Shown here: positions 23,965-35,773 of the stretch, in pieces
How the letters are laid out: the number at the start of each line of letters is the position of its first letter
Position numbering within the stretch: position 1 is the first letter of the stretch
Origin: Diplosphaera chodatii
Lineage: Eukaryota; Chlorophyta; Trebouxiophyceae; Prasiolales; Stichococcaceae
Direction of reading: 5' to 3'
DNA: 64,000 bases
Assembly (NCBI GenBank): GCA_032358165.1
Contig: JAALGY010000015.1
Location: forward strand, 620,001-684,000
Notes under the pieces: generated by a model
What the model was told of the DNA's origin: nothing
What the model saw: only the letters and a program-made list of their open reading frames with translations
The model's database searches: none
Position numbers and translations under genes: made by a program

Positions 23965-26672
23965 TTACCGCCGGTCGGGCTGCATGCGGCTGTCACTGCG
24001 CGGCGGTGGCGAGCTGCCCAGCGAGGGCATTGCAGTGACGGTCAGCACCGCCACCTTCCACATCAGGAACCCTGCTGCACCTGCATCAATATGCGAAACT
24101 AGCAGCTGGATGGCAGAGGAAGCTTAGCATTCACGACAGCCGCCTGGCCAACTGCATGGAGAAGAAGCTGCAGACCTTTCCCGACAGCAGGAGGGCAGTA
24201 CCTGTGAAGAACTTGGCGGTGGTGGCTGCCGAATGGGCAGGGTCTGCGTCGGGCGTCATCTGCAGGTCGAGTGCTTGGATGGTGAGCAGCGTGGCGACCA
24301 CAACGAAGGTAAAACGCGCATAGCCGCTGCCCATTGCCTGCATGAAGCGGCTGCCACCACCCTGCAGCAAGATCAGCACAGGGTTCGGCCACATCGTAGC
24401 TATGGCAGGCATGCATGTTCTCAAAGAGCAACCGATGCTCTGGAAGAGTCGATGGTGGCCCAGCCACATGCAGCTCTGAGGTTGCAAGAGTGTGATTGCA
24501 AACATTGCACGACTACAAGACTATACATGGGTGCCATGCCATACCAAATAAGCGAGTACTGCAAAAATTCCCCACCGAGGAGTAGCCGCTGCCACCGCCG
24601 GGGATGGCATCCACAGAGCGCTGCATCAGCAGCTGGTACAGCAGCCCGGCTGTGCCGCCCACAGCGAAGGGCGCTGCCGTCTCCCAGCCACCTAACCGCC
24701 AGATAACATGAAATCCTGAGTATGATGCAGGTGCTAAGCGGCAAAGTGCCAAACTGTGCTGTGCGCAACATGATGTACACTCAGACCGCTACTTGCGAAC
24801 ATGGTCTGAGGCAAGTGTGCACCTGTGACAGCAAAGGTGGCGGTGCCGATGGCGACCAGCGCGGCTGTAGCGATCGTCAGGCGGCTCTTCAGCGCGCCAT
24901 AGTCCAGCATGCCCATCGCATGCAGCGCCGATGCTTGCTCCTGCCAGGACACAGTGGTCCACTCCCATGCTGGCACCAGCTGCTGGGCAAATGGACTCAC
25001 AAACGACGGAGCTGCACTTCGGCTGATAGGCTTAACCAGAGGAAGCTGCCTGCACTATATACTACATGACTGAAAGCACGGCATAATATCACCAGGCACC
25101 TTGGTGAGAATGACGCTGGAGCTGCCAGACCCGTACACCACAGAGTTCTCCGGCACAGGCGTCAGGTACCCAGCCGGCTGCTTGTCCCCGCCCAGCTGCT
25201 CACGGCACACAAACCTGCAGCAAATGATGTGCGCCTCTTGCAGTGGCTTTGATGCAGTGCAGCTCCTGCAACACGACCTTTCGCTGCAGTGTGCCCTAGC
25301 CCAATCTGCAGATTGAGGGTCAGGTCGTGGCGGCACCTGTCAGTGTGGCGGGTGCGGGAGGATGAGACGTGTGCCTCCTCCAGCAGCCAGGAGCCCATCT
25401 GCGGCCCCACCAAGAGTCCCGCCAGCGGACCCAGCTCTGGCCCGAGGAAACACACCTGCTTGTGTGCAGTAGTGTTGAACGTGTGCCCCCTGCTGAACAC
25501 TGCATTTCTATATCAGGGGCCATGCCGCCTGTCGAAAGCCAGAAAGGCAGCATCGAGGCATTTCGCAAACCCACCTCATCCACAGAGTTGGGCTGGAAGC
25601 GCGGCTTGGGGGGCAGGTGGCACAGCGCAGCCGACGCTGCGGCACGCAACGCCGTGGGGCAGTTGGCACCTGCCTCCTTGTCTGCCACCTGGATCATCAG
25701 GCACCATAGCATTGGCACATGCGCCGCGCTACCCTGTGAGATGCTACGGCGATGTTCCGACCACCCACAGGTCCCACAGCTTGCAATTCTCGTATCCAGC
25801 TGTGCGCAAAACACAACGTCACCTCGCAGATGGTGCGCAGGTTGGCTTCGGCGTCCTCGACGTCGTAAAGAGGGGCCACACGGTGCAGGAACGACGTGCC
25901 GTCACGGCCGATGAGGCATACGAACACCCCCGCTGTGGGCTCCTCGATGCCAGCATCACGGCCACGTCCCGTGGTGAAGCGCAGTGTGTACACCGTCTGC
26001 TGCCGCGCCGGCTCCTGCAACTTGCACAGCGGTGTTGATTGGCTGCAGTCATCACGCGGTGCATGGGCCATGAGGCCATTGCAGCGTCAGCATTTTGCCC
26101 GCAGCTGACGGGAATGCTGACTGGCCGGCAGCAACACATTCCATATCAGGACTGTACATTGGTGCTGGCAGCGCAACGTGAGTTGCAGCAAGATTTATAC
26201 GTGGCAACCACTCATTCTTTTGAACCCCTGCGCAGTTTCGCAACAAGCAAGCTGCCTCAAATGGAGCCTCCTGGCCGCGCGGACGCATCACAGCAGTTCG
26301 GGTCTACCATAGATCAGCAAGCAAACGTAACTTTTGAGAGTAGGCTCCAATCGAGATATTGCTTCGTCAGATCACTGTGGACGTTAAGCGAGGTTATGCG
26401 CCAGCGGGGCGTCCGACGTTTCGGCGGCAATCCGTGTGCGCCGACCGTGTGCTCACCGTTGAGCTTGGACTGCACGACAGCAGCCGCGCCGGCACCAGCT
26501 TCTGCCGTCCAAGGTCGAGGAAGCGTTTTCTGCTGCCCTCACTGCGCTGTGCCACCGCCGCCACGCGCAACGGCGCCGCCCTTGAGCGTGGACATCCGAC
26601 GGGCCTCAGCTGTTGCTGCTTGGCCTCCAGCAGCACACCGGGCGCCCGCTGACTCGCGGTGTCGAGCATCAT
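23965..26672 (-). CDS. PLAT/LH2-like domain protein with four C-terminal membrane helices, probably plastid
   Basis: Ten exons (26672-26457, 26014-25823, 25788-25765, 25688-25575, 25455-25337, 25214-25100, 24940-24823, 24691-24576, 24361-24202, 24080-23965) give 429 residues. Exon 1 (72 codons) is Ser/Arg/Ala-rich with almost no acidic residues, as in chloroplast transit peptides. Residues of about 73-240 look PLAT/LH2-like: TLRFTTGRGRDAGI, GVFVCLIGRDG, RFQPNSVDEV, FLGPELGPLAGLLVG, SWLLEEAHV. Four hydrophobic segments follow (LTIATAALVAIGTATFAV, the AVGGTAGLLYQLLM region, FTFVVVATLLTIQAL, FLMWKVAVLTVTAM). The layout resembles a plant plastid membrane family of unknown function; I assign PLAT by pattern only. 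Exon 3 is a 24-base microexon with an ACGAG acceptor and is the least certain join. Confidence 0.75.
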
Positions 26673-27059
26673 GCCAGGGTTGGACCCGGCAAACACTCGC
26701 AGGTATGAGTCCCGACACGTGCACAGCGCCCAGCACGCAGTGTTTGACAGGTGGACACCTCAGGGCACACAGCGGCGCAAAGCGCAGTCTGAGCGCGGTG
26801 ACTCGCTAAACGCGGGCACATCAAGGCGGGAAAGGTGTTGCCCTTCGGTGCTTGCCATTCGGCTGCCTACTCAGCACGAACGGAGCAGCAATTCTCCAGT
26901 GGGGATATCGCCCATGTAATAGGACTATCGAAGACTTGATGCCTGCAAGTTAGTCTTTTCGCAGAGCTACCCTGGGTAGCTTGGGGAAGTTCTGCTGCCT
27001 CTGTAGTACAAACACCACGTTTCCCATCCGTCACAAGCTTGCCTATCGATGAAATGAAA
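26673..27059. other. Intergenic region upstream of the PLAT-like gene
   Basis: These 387 bases lie between the PLAT-like start and the SDR stop, both on the minus strand. No recognisable element was found; a promoter and a 3' UTR are expected here. Confidence 0.45.
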
Positions 27060-29208
27060 CTAGTTGCTGCTGCCCTGTCCTGGTGACTGCTGCCGTGCCT
27101 CGTAATCCTCTCGCATCTCCCGCATACCCTCCTCCATGGATACATGCGATGTATAACCCAGCTCCCTGCACCAGCAGTTTCACGTCAGTAGCAGCCGGAG
27201 TGCACGCATGATTTTCACCTGTGATGCAACCTCACGCTTGCAACACACCATGATGCAACAGGCAATGGCTGATGGGCTTGCCTGCGCGCTTTCGAGTCCA
27301 CCAATGTAAGCTCCCGTGCCATCAGCCCCAGCATCTGTCTGTTGAGAGTTGGCTCGGTGGTGACGCCATACCTGTAGCATCCAGGGCGGCGCTTTGTTCA
27401 GATAAGGCAGGGAGCTGGCACTGCAACAGACATTTGGTAGACCCGTTGTACATTAGGCATCAGGCACGCCACTATGGTGTGGTGGCATGCCAGCAAAGTA
27501 TGTAATCCCTTCGATGCTGGTTGTCGACATGCCTCACCCAAGGAACGGGATGCTCTCCATAAATGTTGCGAAGGCCCAGGCAAGGATGTAGGGGATGCGG
27601 AAAGAGTTTGGTTTCCTTCGTCCCTGACAGCCACGAGAGCAAGCATGCCGACATGAACTATGAGTGCCACCTCACCAACATTCATTGCTGAGCAGTGCAC
27701 TCTTCACACGTGAGCACGAGCCCACCTGTGTCTCCATCAGCTGGGTCAAAAAGTCCTCCATGTCGGGGTGCTCGCCATCTGTGACGAAGTACGGGCTGCC
27801 GGGCGTCCCCTTGGAGATGGCCAGCCGCGCCGCTTCCGACAGGTTCCTGTGGCACATGATCTACATCAGGAGTGCTGGCCACCACCTTCGATGACCCCGT
27901 CTGGGTGGTGCCAGGCTGAAACTCACTTGACATGCGTAGTCGACGTGCGGAACCGCGGGCTGAAAAAGTGCCTGCAGCAAGCATCGGCCTTGCGTCACGG
28001 TGTCCTTTGCAGCGTGGTCAGTGTAACCAGCCTGTGATGGGCATCAGGGCTGTCATAACCGTACGTCACCTACCAGCTGCCACCGTCTACGGCCTCCAAC
28101 ACCTGCAGTCAGGAGCGACACGCATGTTCAACTCAGCAGATGGTCACTGCCAATGATCAATGCTTCACCAGGCGCTCAGGCTGTCTCAGCGCCGTTGACT
28201 GACTGACCTCAGGTAGATTGACGGTGTCACCCTTGCCCCATACGAATCGAGGTCGCACAACAATGGTCGAGAAGCCGTTCTCTGGATCGTTCCCTTCCTG
28301 TGGTGAGAGCCAAGCTGCGGTCATGAGTGAACATCGGACATTCAGGTGGAGCGCTGCAAGAGTACAACACGTGGACGTGCTCATGCGCTCACCAGCACTG
28401 CACGCTCGGCCAGGATCTTGCTGCGGGTGTAGGGTGCATGGAAAGGTGGCAGCGGCGCGGGCACGCTCTCATCCGCCATGTGCACCGGGAAGCGGTCGTG
28501 CAGCAAGATCGCCTCAGTTCCAATGTGCACGAACCTCGGAACCTTGGCCTGCTTTGCTGCTGCCACCATGTTCCTGGTGCCTGCGCAGCGCGGTGGACCA
28601 CGCCTGTGAATGATGCAGAAGCCACAAAGTCAGCAGGCTGCTCGGCCTATGGCCGCAGTTTCACCCGCGCACCATCTACGTTGGTCTTCTGAAAGGGATC
28701 CCATGGACCCCAGCCATCTACCTTTGCAGCGCTGTGAATGACAGCATCGCAGCCCGTCATCCCTGCACAGCACATCACAAAACCAGTGGTTCGCAAGGAA
28801 TATCTAGAGCAGCCATCGGCACGCGGCGCAGACTTGGCGCTAAATCACTGCGCTGGCAGAAAGGTTGAGAGCTTGCCTTTGACGAGCGTGTCCCGATCTG
28901 ACTCTAGACTGCCGCGCACAATCGTGACTTTGCTGCCCGCGGACGCAGCAGCATCGTTGATGATGCCGTCCGCCTTGTCGGAGCGGCTCAAAGCTGTCAC
29001 GCTGTCGCCGTGCTGCAGCAGGTAGGGGATCAGGTTCCGTCCAACATAGCCGCTCCCACCTAACAAAATGGCAGCATCGCAGCGTGAACAGGTGGTTCCA
29101 CTGATCATGATATGATGCTTGCTGATGAACTAGACACAGCAACATCCGACGGAATCAACATCCGACACCAAAAGTACGTGGCCTACCGGAAACAAACACG
29201 TGTGGCAT
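27060..29208 (-). CDS. Extended SDR, 3-beta-hydroxysteroid dehydrogenase / NAD-epimerase family
   Basis: This is an NAD(P)-dependent oxidoreductase of the extended short-chain dehydrogenase class; the substrate cannot be told from sequence alone. Eleven exons (29208-29187, 29059-28877, 28762-28673, 28580-28393, 28297-28208, 28102-28074, 27971-27927, 27846-27726, 27623-27538, 27371-27282, 27165-27060) encode 349 residues. The Rossmann motif GGSGYVG starts at residue 8, followed by CDAVIHSAAKVD. The catalytic YTRSK is in exon 4, then RPRFVWGKGD and HVKNL. A hydrophobic stretch (IPYILAWAFATFMESIPFL) near the C-terminus may attach the enzyme to a membrane. The start ATG is on a 22-base exon, and joining it restores the glycine motif exactly. 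Introns 2 (AAG|GCAAGC) and 10 (CAG|GCAAGC) are GC-AG. Confidence 0.92.
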
Positions 29209-29875
29209 GGTGGCGCCGGTAGCGCAGTGCACAGTGAGCCTCCTAGCCTGCGTTATACAGTACAGATGCCAGGGCTGCCATCAGATAATCTGTCGGGCTT
29301 GTTTAACGTTGCAGTGACGGCCCTGATGCGGCCAGGGGCATGCAGCTCAACTGCACCTGCACACGTCGATGTAGTTGGCGACACCCGTTGCTGCGCAGTG
29401 CGGACTCTGTCGCTGCGGCAGTGCACTGCATGCGCCTGCCCTACGTACAGCAGATCAGACTTTGCAATCCTGCAGAGCCCTGGTGATGTGCATGAATGGC
29501 GTGGCAATCCCACCGCGCTTGACGTGTCTGACTGCTGTCAATGTTGTCAGACAAGTAAAGCTCCCTTGCATCTGGGGCACTGCCGACCACATTGGGAATT
29601 GTCTTGTTGCCTGATATAGTAAGGTACATGCGTCCAACATAACATCACAGTGCCGAATGGTGAACAACACGATACTATTGCTGTGTTGACACAAATATGG
29701 CACTACCGTAATTGAACGGCTGCTGTTGCGCAGCGCAGGCTAAAATTCCTTGGACAACGAATGTAAAGCAACGACTGAGCAAACAACGTACAAACTGCCA
29801 ACCAACGTCCTATCCTGATTGCATTGGCCAGACCTTCCGGTGGATGGCTGGACACAAATTTTGGCCTCGTTGCAA
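29209..29875. other. Intergenic region between two minus-strand genes
   Basis: This 667-base gap contains the SDR promoter and the 3' UTR of the PRXL2-like gene. Open frames on both strands are short and unsupported by splice sites. Confidence 0.45.
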
Positions 29876-31281
29876 TCATTTAGCCGCTGTCTTTGCTGCC
29901 GCCAGCACCTGCAGACATGCGGACACAATGAAAAGCTGCCGCGACTTTCACGGCCAATGCTGCCGGCCCTGCCACGCAGCAAACTGCAATTCCTGGCGCC
30001 GCGGGGTACACTGGGGCCTGTACACTCTGTCATGCTGCAGCGTTGATGTGGGGCAGGGGTTGCACCTCGGCAATGGGCGCATGATCACCAAAGGTCTGCT
30101 CCTGGTGCGCGTACACCACGCCGCCATCCCCCGACCGCACCACCAACAACCCTCCAGGGATGAGCCCTTCGCCCTGAGCGCAGTTGCACAAGCGACATTA
30201 CGATGGCAATTATGTTCTTGTGCGACGATGTAGCCTGCTGCCCATCTGCTCCACAAATGCATGACGCTGTACATGCACAGCAACCAAGGGGCGGATGACT
30301 GCATGGTCCAACAGGACTGGACGCTCAGGCAGGTCGGCAGAGCTCACCTTCAGGTTGTGGTCTGTGACAGTCTTCTTGGCACGCCGCACGTTCTTCCATG
30401 CAGCGCTGAAGGGGTTCACCAGATCCACCATTGATAGCTTCTGCACCTCGCCGCCGGTAAGTGCCGAGAAGAGGGCCTGCGCAGTTCAGGAAGCTCTCAT
30501 GACAAGCATGTGCACTGAATACACACGACGCCCCTGCAGCTTTCACCTACACATCAGTTGACAACCCAGCACGGAGGTCGGCGCGATGCAGTACCTTTTG
30601 CTCATCAAAGAAGAGGTCTTGTGACCAGAATTTCGTTGTGAAGTCCTGCGGGCGGCAGGACCACGGTATCGATACCGGAACCTTTGAACAGCTGTGTCAG
30701 CTCCGAATCGCGCAGAGTGGCATGCAGGCATCAGGGTTGAAACATCAGGTGCAGGGGCGCCACCTTGATCTCGGCCTCGTCCCACTCCTTGACGATGCCC
30801 ACCAGCTTGACGCCCATCGCATCCAGCTTCGGCTTTGCCTTCTGCAGCTCCTGCGCCTCCTCCCGGCACAGCACTACACGCAAGGCTTGCAGACCAGATT
30901 TAGCACGAAGCTCAGCAGCCCAGCTCGCGAGACCTCACACCAAACATGCTCCGACGCCTGTGGCCCTCACCGCATCCGGGTCGCCTGATGAGGTACAGCA
31001 CCGTCGGCTGTCCCGCCCAGATCATGGACGCGGTGAGCGTGCTGCCTGCCTCATTCTTTAGCGTGGCGTCCTGTATTGTGCTGAGCTGCGGTACGCCCAT
31101 CCCCTGCAGCACAGCAGTCATGCATGGCAACGCCTCCCCGGCATGCGATGACACCAACATGCATCTGGCCCTCCGCGCAGATGGTTGCGCGGCACTGGAC
31201 TCGAACATTACTGTCGGCAGCCCAGGTGGCGACTCTTGTCGACAACACCATTGAAAGCAGCGGTGGCGATGGACTTGCCAT
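29876..31281 (-). CDS. Peroxiredoxin-like 2 (PRXL2/FAM213-type) thioredoxin-fold protein
   Basis: This is a thioredoxin-fold redox protein of the AhpC/TSA-like PRXL2 group. Resolved exons are 31103-30971, 30873-30764, 30645-30595, 30476-30348, 30173-30066 and 29908-29876. Key features are RRPGCVLCREE (a CxxC motif split by an intron after the first Cys), KLVGIVKEW, FFDEQK, then the C-terminal GEGLIPGGLLVV and HQEQTFGDH blocks typical of the family. The first exon probably starts at ATG 31281 (MASPSPPLLSMVLS), which could be a targeting sequence. Its donor is uncertain because several phase-0 GT sites exist between 31250 and 31210. Total length is about 205-215 residues. The gene has a divergent promoter with the peptidyl-tRNA hydrolase gene. 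Confidence 0.85.
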
Positions 31282-31715
31282 GTTGATGCTGTATAGTCGT
31301 TGCTGCTTCGTGAACTGACTTGAGCCTGTCGTTCTTCGGCTGCTCAAGTGTGTTACAGTATTACTGACGGTGTGTCAAGCGCATGTGGAAACGCAAATGT
31401 GCAAAATGGGGGTGTAACCTTGTGACGCCCTGGACTACATCGAGCCCTGTGAAAGCGAGGTGCACTTGATGCTCACAAAGCAGTTGGCGTGCTCGCAACA
31501 TGGTGTGCAGTGTCAGATCGTTTCGATCTGACTTGTGCAGTGCTGCAAACCTGAATAGCTCAGAAGACACTGCTATTTGGTGTGGCAGCGGATGCTGACT
31601 TGAAGGCGCAGGGTTGGTTATACATATAGAGGCTGATTCGTTCAGGAGGCGCTGCTACAGCATGTAGACCTCAGTCAACGGGATCGCAGCCTGTGTAGCA
31701 CATTGAAGATCCAAA
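31282..31715. promoter_or_regulatory. Divergent promoter region (PRXL2-like / peptidyl-tRNA hydrolase)
   Basis: These 434 bases separate two divergent start codons and therefore must include both promoters. I could not pick out individual elements. Confidence 0.5.
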
Positions 31716-32755
31716 ATGTTGCAGCCGGGTGCCCGCGCAGAGCCCCTGTTTGTGGAGTCCCTTTGCGGCATGGTGCGCATGCGGAACGCAGCAACATTCA
31801 GTCACGACGAAGCAGATGACCCCGTGACATCGGATGTCTACTGACTTGCAGTGTAGCTACCGTGTCTGGAAGCCTACCGAACTGTTCTGCTGTAGGGCTT
31901 TCCAAAGGTGCGGGCAGAGAAGGCGCTCATCATGACACACAACTGCGGCCTGGAGCCCGCCATCAACTGGATGGTGGAGCACGCCCAGGATGCAGACATC
32001 GACACGCCGCTGACAGTGCCGCCGGCAGCAGCGGGGCAGCTGGCACCATCTGGGCAGCCGCAGACCTCGCAACCGGTGGTGGGCGTGCCGACAGACGCCT
32101 CGCTTGTGGTGCACCCCGATGGCCGCGCCGCACCAGCGCACGTCGTGGGCGTGCAGGGCGAGACCAAGGTGGGCTCAAAAACAGTGTTTATCCCGGGCGG
32201 TGACCCTGTTACCACCATCGCATTCCATTGCATGGGTGCACTGGCTGATGCGTATGCCTCAGGTCCAACGCGTGCGATGTCGTCCGCTGGGTTGCAGGTG
32301 GTGCTAGTGGTGGCGCGCAGCCTGGGCATGTCGCCTGGCAAGGTGGGAGCGCAGTGTGCGCACGCTGCGGTTGGCCTGTACCGCCAGCTGGCTGTCAGTC
32401 GTGCTCCTTGGCTGCGCGCCTGGGAGGTGCGGCAGCTTATAAGAGGTCGACTGGGAGGAAGGCAACTGACGTAACTGATGGCGATGCATTTGCATAACGT
32501 GTAGTACGGCGGTGGACTGAAGTGCAATTGTCGATCTGCTGACAGGAGTCGGGGGAGAAGACGGTCGTACTGGGGGTGGACAGCAGCGCCCAGCTGTTGG
32601 AGCTGGCACAGCATGCAGATGCAGCATCACTGCAAGCGTACGCAGTGCATGATGCTGGGCGAACAGAAGTCGCGGCCGGGTCGCTGACTGTGCTGGGCAT
32701 TGGCGGCATCTCAGAGATGGTCGACACAGTAACTGGGCATTTGCAAACGCTGTGA
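31716..32755 (+). CDS. Peptidyl-tRNA hydrolase 2 with N-terminal UBA domain
   Basis: PTH2 releases peptides from prematurely dissociated peptidyl-tRNA. Four exons (31716-31772, 31896-32183, 32298-32426, 32546-32755) encode 227 residues. Residues of about 12-55 form a UBA domain (ESLCGMGFPKVRAEKAL, then NCGLEPAINWMVEH), as in some eukaryotic PTH2 proteins that bind ubiquitin. A Pro/Gln/Gly-rich linker follows. The hydrolase domain starts at KTVVLVVARSLGMSPGK with the catalytic-region QCAHAAV, then EKTVVLGV and AVHDAGRTEVAAGS, and ends near GIGG. The intron at 32184-32297 is open in frame. Splicing it out brings the UBA linker directly to the hydrolase start as in homologues, so I treat it as a real intron. 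The last 15 residues extend beyond the usual family end. Confidence 0.93.
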
Positions 32756-33618
32756 TGGCAGAGCAGATGCTTGTCTTTGCACTTGGTTTCATCATCGAGG
32801 ACCCTTGTTCTCAACAGTCCTGGGGCAAGCACCAGTTTTAAGGTACAGTATGCTCATAAGCATGCTGCCAGACAGCCATGTTGACGTCGTCTTTGGAGCA
32901 CCCTGGTTTCGTTCCACTCGTCCCGGCTTCATGCCCTGCAAGGCACCACGGGTGCACATCAGCATGAACCTCAGCTCAGCAAGACGAAGCATTGTTGAGG
33001 TCGCAGTCCTCATACACTGTGTCAGAGCATGTGCCTTAGCCCCTTTTGTCAGACTATATGAGTGTGTAATCAGAACCGGGCAGGTTCGTCAGAAAACCGT
33101 CGTGAAAAGGTGATGTGGTCATCATCCAAAGGCGCTAGGCGCACACACATGAGGGTGCACATGTCAAACAATCAGCTTGTGACTGTGTTGCACACCTGAC
33201 CATGGAGGCATCGCCTGTGGAGCTTTGACTTCACGCCGCGTGCTCCAAGTCCTGCGAGCAACACAGCCAAAGTGTCAAAGCAGGGCGTACTCAGTGCAGA
33301 ATGATGCAGGGCGCGATATAGGTGTCTCAGACTGCAGCATCGCTGCGCCATGTGCGCAACAGCCGACGGTCCGGCACGGCCCCAGCACCGGCTGCGCAGC
33401 CCCGCAGCGGGACTGCAGGGAGCGCAGGGACAGGGGGCAACCACAGGGTGCCGGCGTCTGCGGGGGCGCCGGGTAGGTTCGGTCCTGACTGAGCAGGGAC
33501 CCGACGCACCCCGCGGCGTTGCGCCCAGGCGGCATGCTTCATCATAGACGCCATGACATGGTGCACTTCCAAGACACAGGACCCAAGTCCCACAGCAGTA
33601 CAGGTGTCAGCAGAGCGC

Positions 33619-33806
33619 TCAGAGGAAGAAGAAGTCGTTTTGTTTGAGATTTGACGTCAGGACCCTAGGGTCATCGGAAACAGCCTCAAAGGGGTCATCA
33701 TTGCGCTCTGATCTATAAGATATCACAGAGAGTTGTGTGCCATGCCAGCTCTTACCTCCTTAGATGAGGCACGGATGTTGACTAGGGACTCCCTGCTGGC
33801 TCAGCT
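33619..33806 (-). CDS. Possible 3' exons of an unresolved small gene
   Basis: A terminal exon at about 33712-33619 ends in TGA and encodes a plausible acidic C-terminus (ERNDDPFEAVSDDPRVLTSN, then FFFL). Upstream on the same strand, a short exon ending at 33756 with a good GTAAGA donor encodes ESLVNIRASSKE. The junction between them does not keep frame with the sites I see, and no 5' part was found. The family is not recognised. Confidence 0.3.
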
Positions 33807-34502
33807 GCGAGGACGCCCGACGCAGCAGTCGCAGGGCATCATGACGTGCCAATACCATCTGTAGAGGAGCACCTGCGAGCAGGTGAAGTATATCAACGAT
33901 ATGTCCAGGCACTTATACATGCGCGCATCATGATGAGATCCGGCGCACTGAAACTGACCCAAACCGCTGTAGCTACGATGTAATAAAGTTGGGCAGAAGC
34001 AGTAAATGATGCTTCCGCTCGACCGTCTTCGTAGCAGCTGTGCTTTGCTGCCGGTCTGAGCGTGGGCATGTTTGCACATACATCACATCACTGCAGACAT
34101 GCCAGCAGGAGTTTACCACCTTGTCGACTTGGTGGCTGTGGCCCCGGTGCTGCTACCAGAGAGCCATCCTGACACCTGCGCATGCAGGCAGGGGAACGCA
34201 TAAAGCACATTGCCACGCCTCGTACATGCACTGTCTGCTGAGTGCAGCAATCACAGCATGTCGATGCCATCTATATGCGCTCGTCATAAAGGGGTTGGAG
34301 GCATTCAAACAGGCACCATCTGCTGTCTGGATAGCTGAACACCGGGTTTTGCTATGGGTGAGCAGCCCAGTTGCCTGAAATGCTGTCCATTACAGGGCGG
34401 GCAGACGGTATTAGGTACATGTGCAGAGCTGCCATAATGGCAGCGACATTGGCAAAAGTCAAAGCTCACCATGCCTGTTGGGTGGAAGGGCGAGGCATTG
34501 CG

Positions 34503-34811
34503 TCATAGCTGCTCACACCTCCACCACCGGGCGCCTCCCAGGATCCAGGGCCATGGCGGTGCTGCATGCAACACAGGGCATGTCCAGATCAATCGTCCCG
34601 CGCACCATAGCAGCAACAGCAGCAGGATAGCGAAGATCCAGGTGAAGCAGCCGCCGCAGGTCTTGATCAAACCGGCAAACGACCTCGTCACTGTGGCATC
34701 CAGGGAACGAGCGACAGCAGACAAGGAGAAACCGCTGCCACCAGTTAAGGAGGCCTTTCGCAGGCATACACAATCGAGAACCCAATGCACAAGTGGCACC
34801 AGCATCATCAT
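34503..34811 (-). CDS. Possible small hydrophobic protein (unsupported ORF)
   Basis: An open frame starting at a run of three ATG codons encodes about 102 residues with one strong hydrophobic helix (CFTWIFAILLLLLLWCAG) preceded by a charged segment. A second frame on the same strand is also open over this interval, so coding status is doubtful. No flanking exon could be joined. Confidence 0.25.
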   Translation of the reverse strand: MMMLVPLVHWVLDCVCLRKASLTGGSGFSLSAVARSLDATVTRSFAGLIKTCGGCFTWIFAILLLLLLWCAGRLIWTCPVLHAAPPWPWILGGARWWRCEQL

Positions 34812-35184
34812 CGCATGTCCTCAGACAGCCAAAGGTGTGTATCTTCAAGGGTTATCTCGGAAACTCTAGTCCGAAACACTTGCTTTCATCACAGGAGGCG
34901 TGCTGATGCGGCCAGCAACTCCAAACACTACAGATGTCACACTTGGAAAAAGGACTGCTGGCGGATCAGTGGTCTGGTTATGGGGTATCGGCATGAGAGT
35001 AGGCTCTATACAAAACACGGACCAAGTAGAAATCATCATCTCCGCCACAGCATAACACGATGCACTAGCCTGGAAGCGTCAGGTACACTGGCTTGGTCCC
35101 GCAAAGGACAATAGCATGTTTGTGTTCAGCTTCGATCACTCGGGGAAAGTGTCATCATTCGCTTCCAGGATCGCGTACTACTGC

Positions 35185-35773
35185 TCAGCACATGCAGTGG
35201 CCAAAGTCATGCTGGTCTCCGCTCAGTAGGTAATGATTGTGAGAACGCAGAATTTTCTTCACGCCGCCAGCAAAGGCTGCGGCACTCAAAGCGAGCTGGG
35301 ATCGCGGATCGTCATCGCGGACCAACGCAACGGTTACGGCCAGTGCATGAGGAGCCTCAAAGTTTGCCACTTGAGCAGGAACCCACACAAGTGCTGCTGC
35401 TGACAGGCCAACCGTAGCGGTGCCATATACAACTGTTCAGGGATCAGAAGTGCATTGCACTTGATGTGTCAATCCTCATTGTCTGCTCCCAGGTGTTGGA
35501 GCCAGATAGGACTGGGGCGACAATCGTGCTCATCACATCCCATGTTGCACTGGCGGCTTGCGAACTTTGGTGGCTGCCATATGCCAGACGCCAAAGCAAG
35601 TTGAATGAACTTACCTTCACATCGACATGCGGCGGACCAGCGGCAGCGACGTCGCCGCTGGCATAAGGCGGCTACATTGATGATGCCTGAAGGTTCGAGA
35701 CGGGCCGCGCAAGCGCCCCGAGCTTGACATGTATGCTGACAAGTCCTGCAGCGGCCTGAGCGTAAGCAGCCAT
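35185..35773 (-). CDS. Probable small gene of unknown function, splice junction unresolved
   Basis: Three pieces look coding. Exon 1 (35773-35741) starts with ATG and encodes MAAYAQAAAGL, with a GTCAGC donor. Exon 2 (35671-35615) encodes PPYASGDVAAAGPPHVDVK and has a perfect GTAAGT donor. The last exon (acceptor near 35433, stop at 35185) encodes a hydrophobic stretch (TATVGLSAAALVWVPAQV) then ALSAAAFAGGVKKILRS. Exons 1 and 2 are in the same frame with one TAG between them, which the intron removes. The exon 2 to exon 3 join is out of phase by one base with the sites I can see. The family is not recognised; a small membrane protein is possible. Confidence 0.4.
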
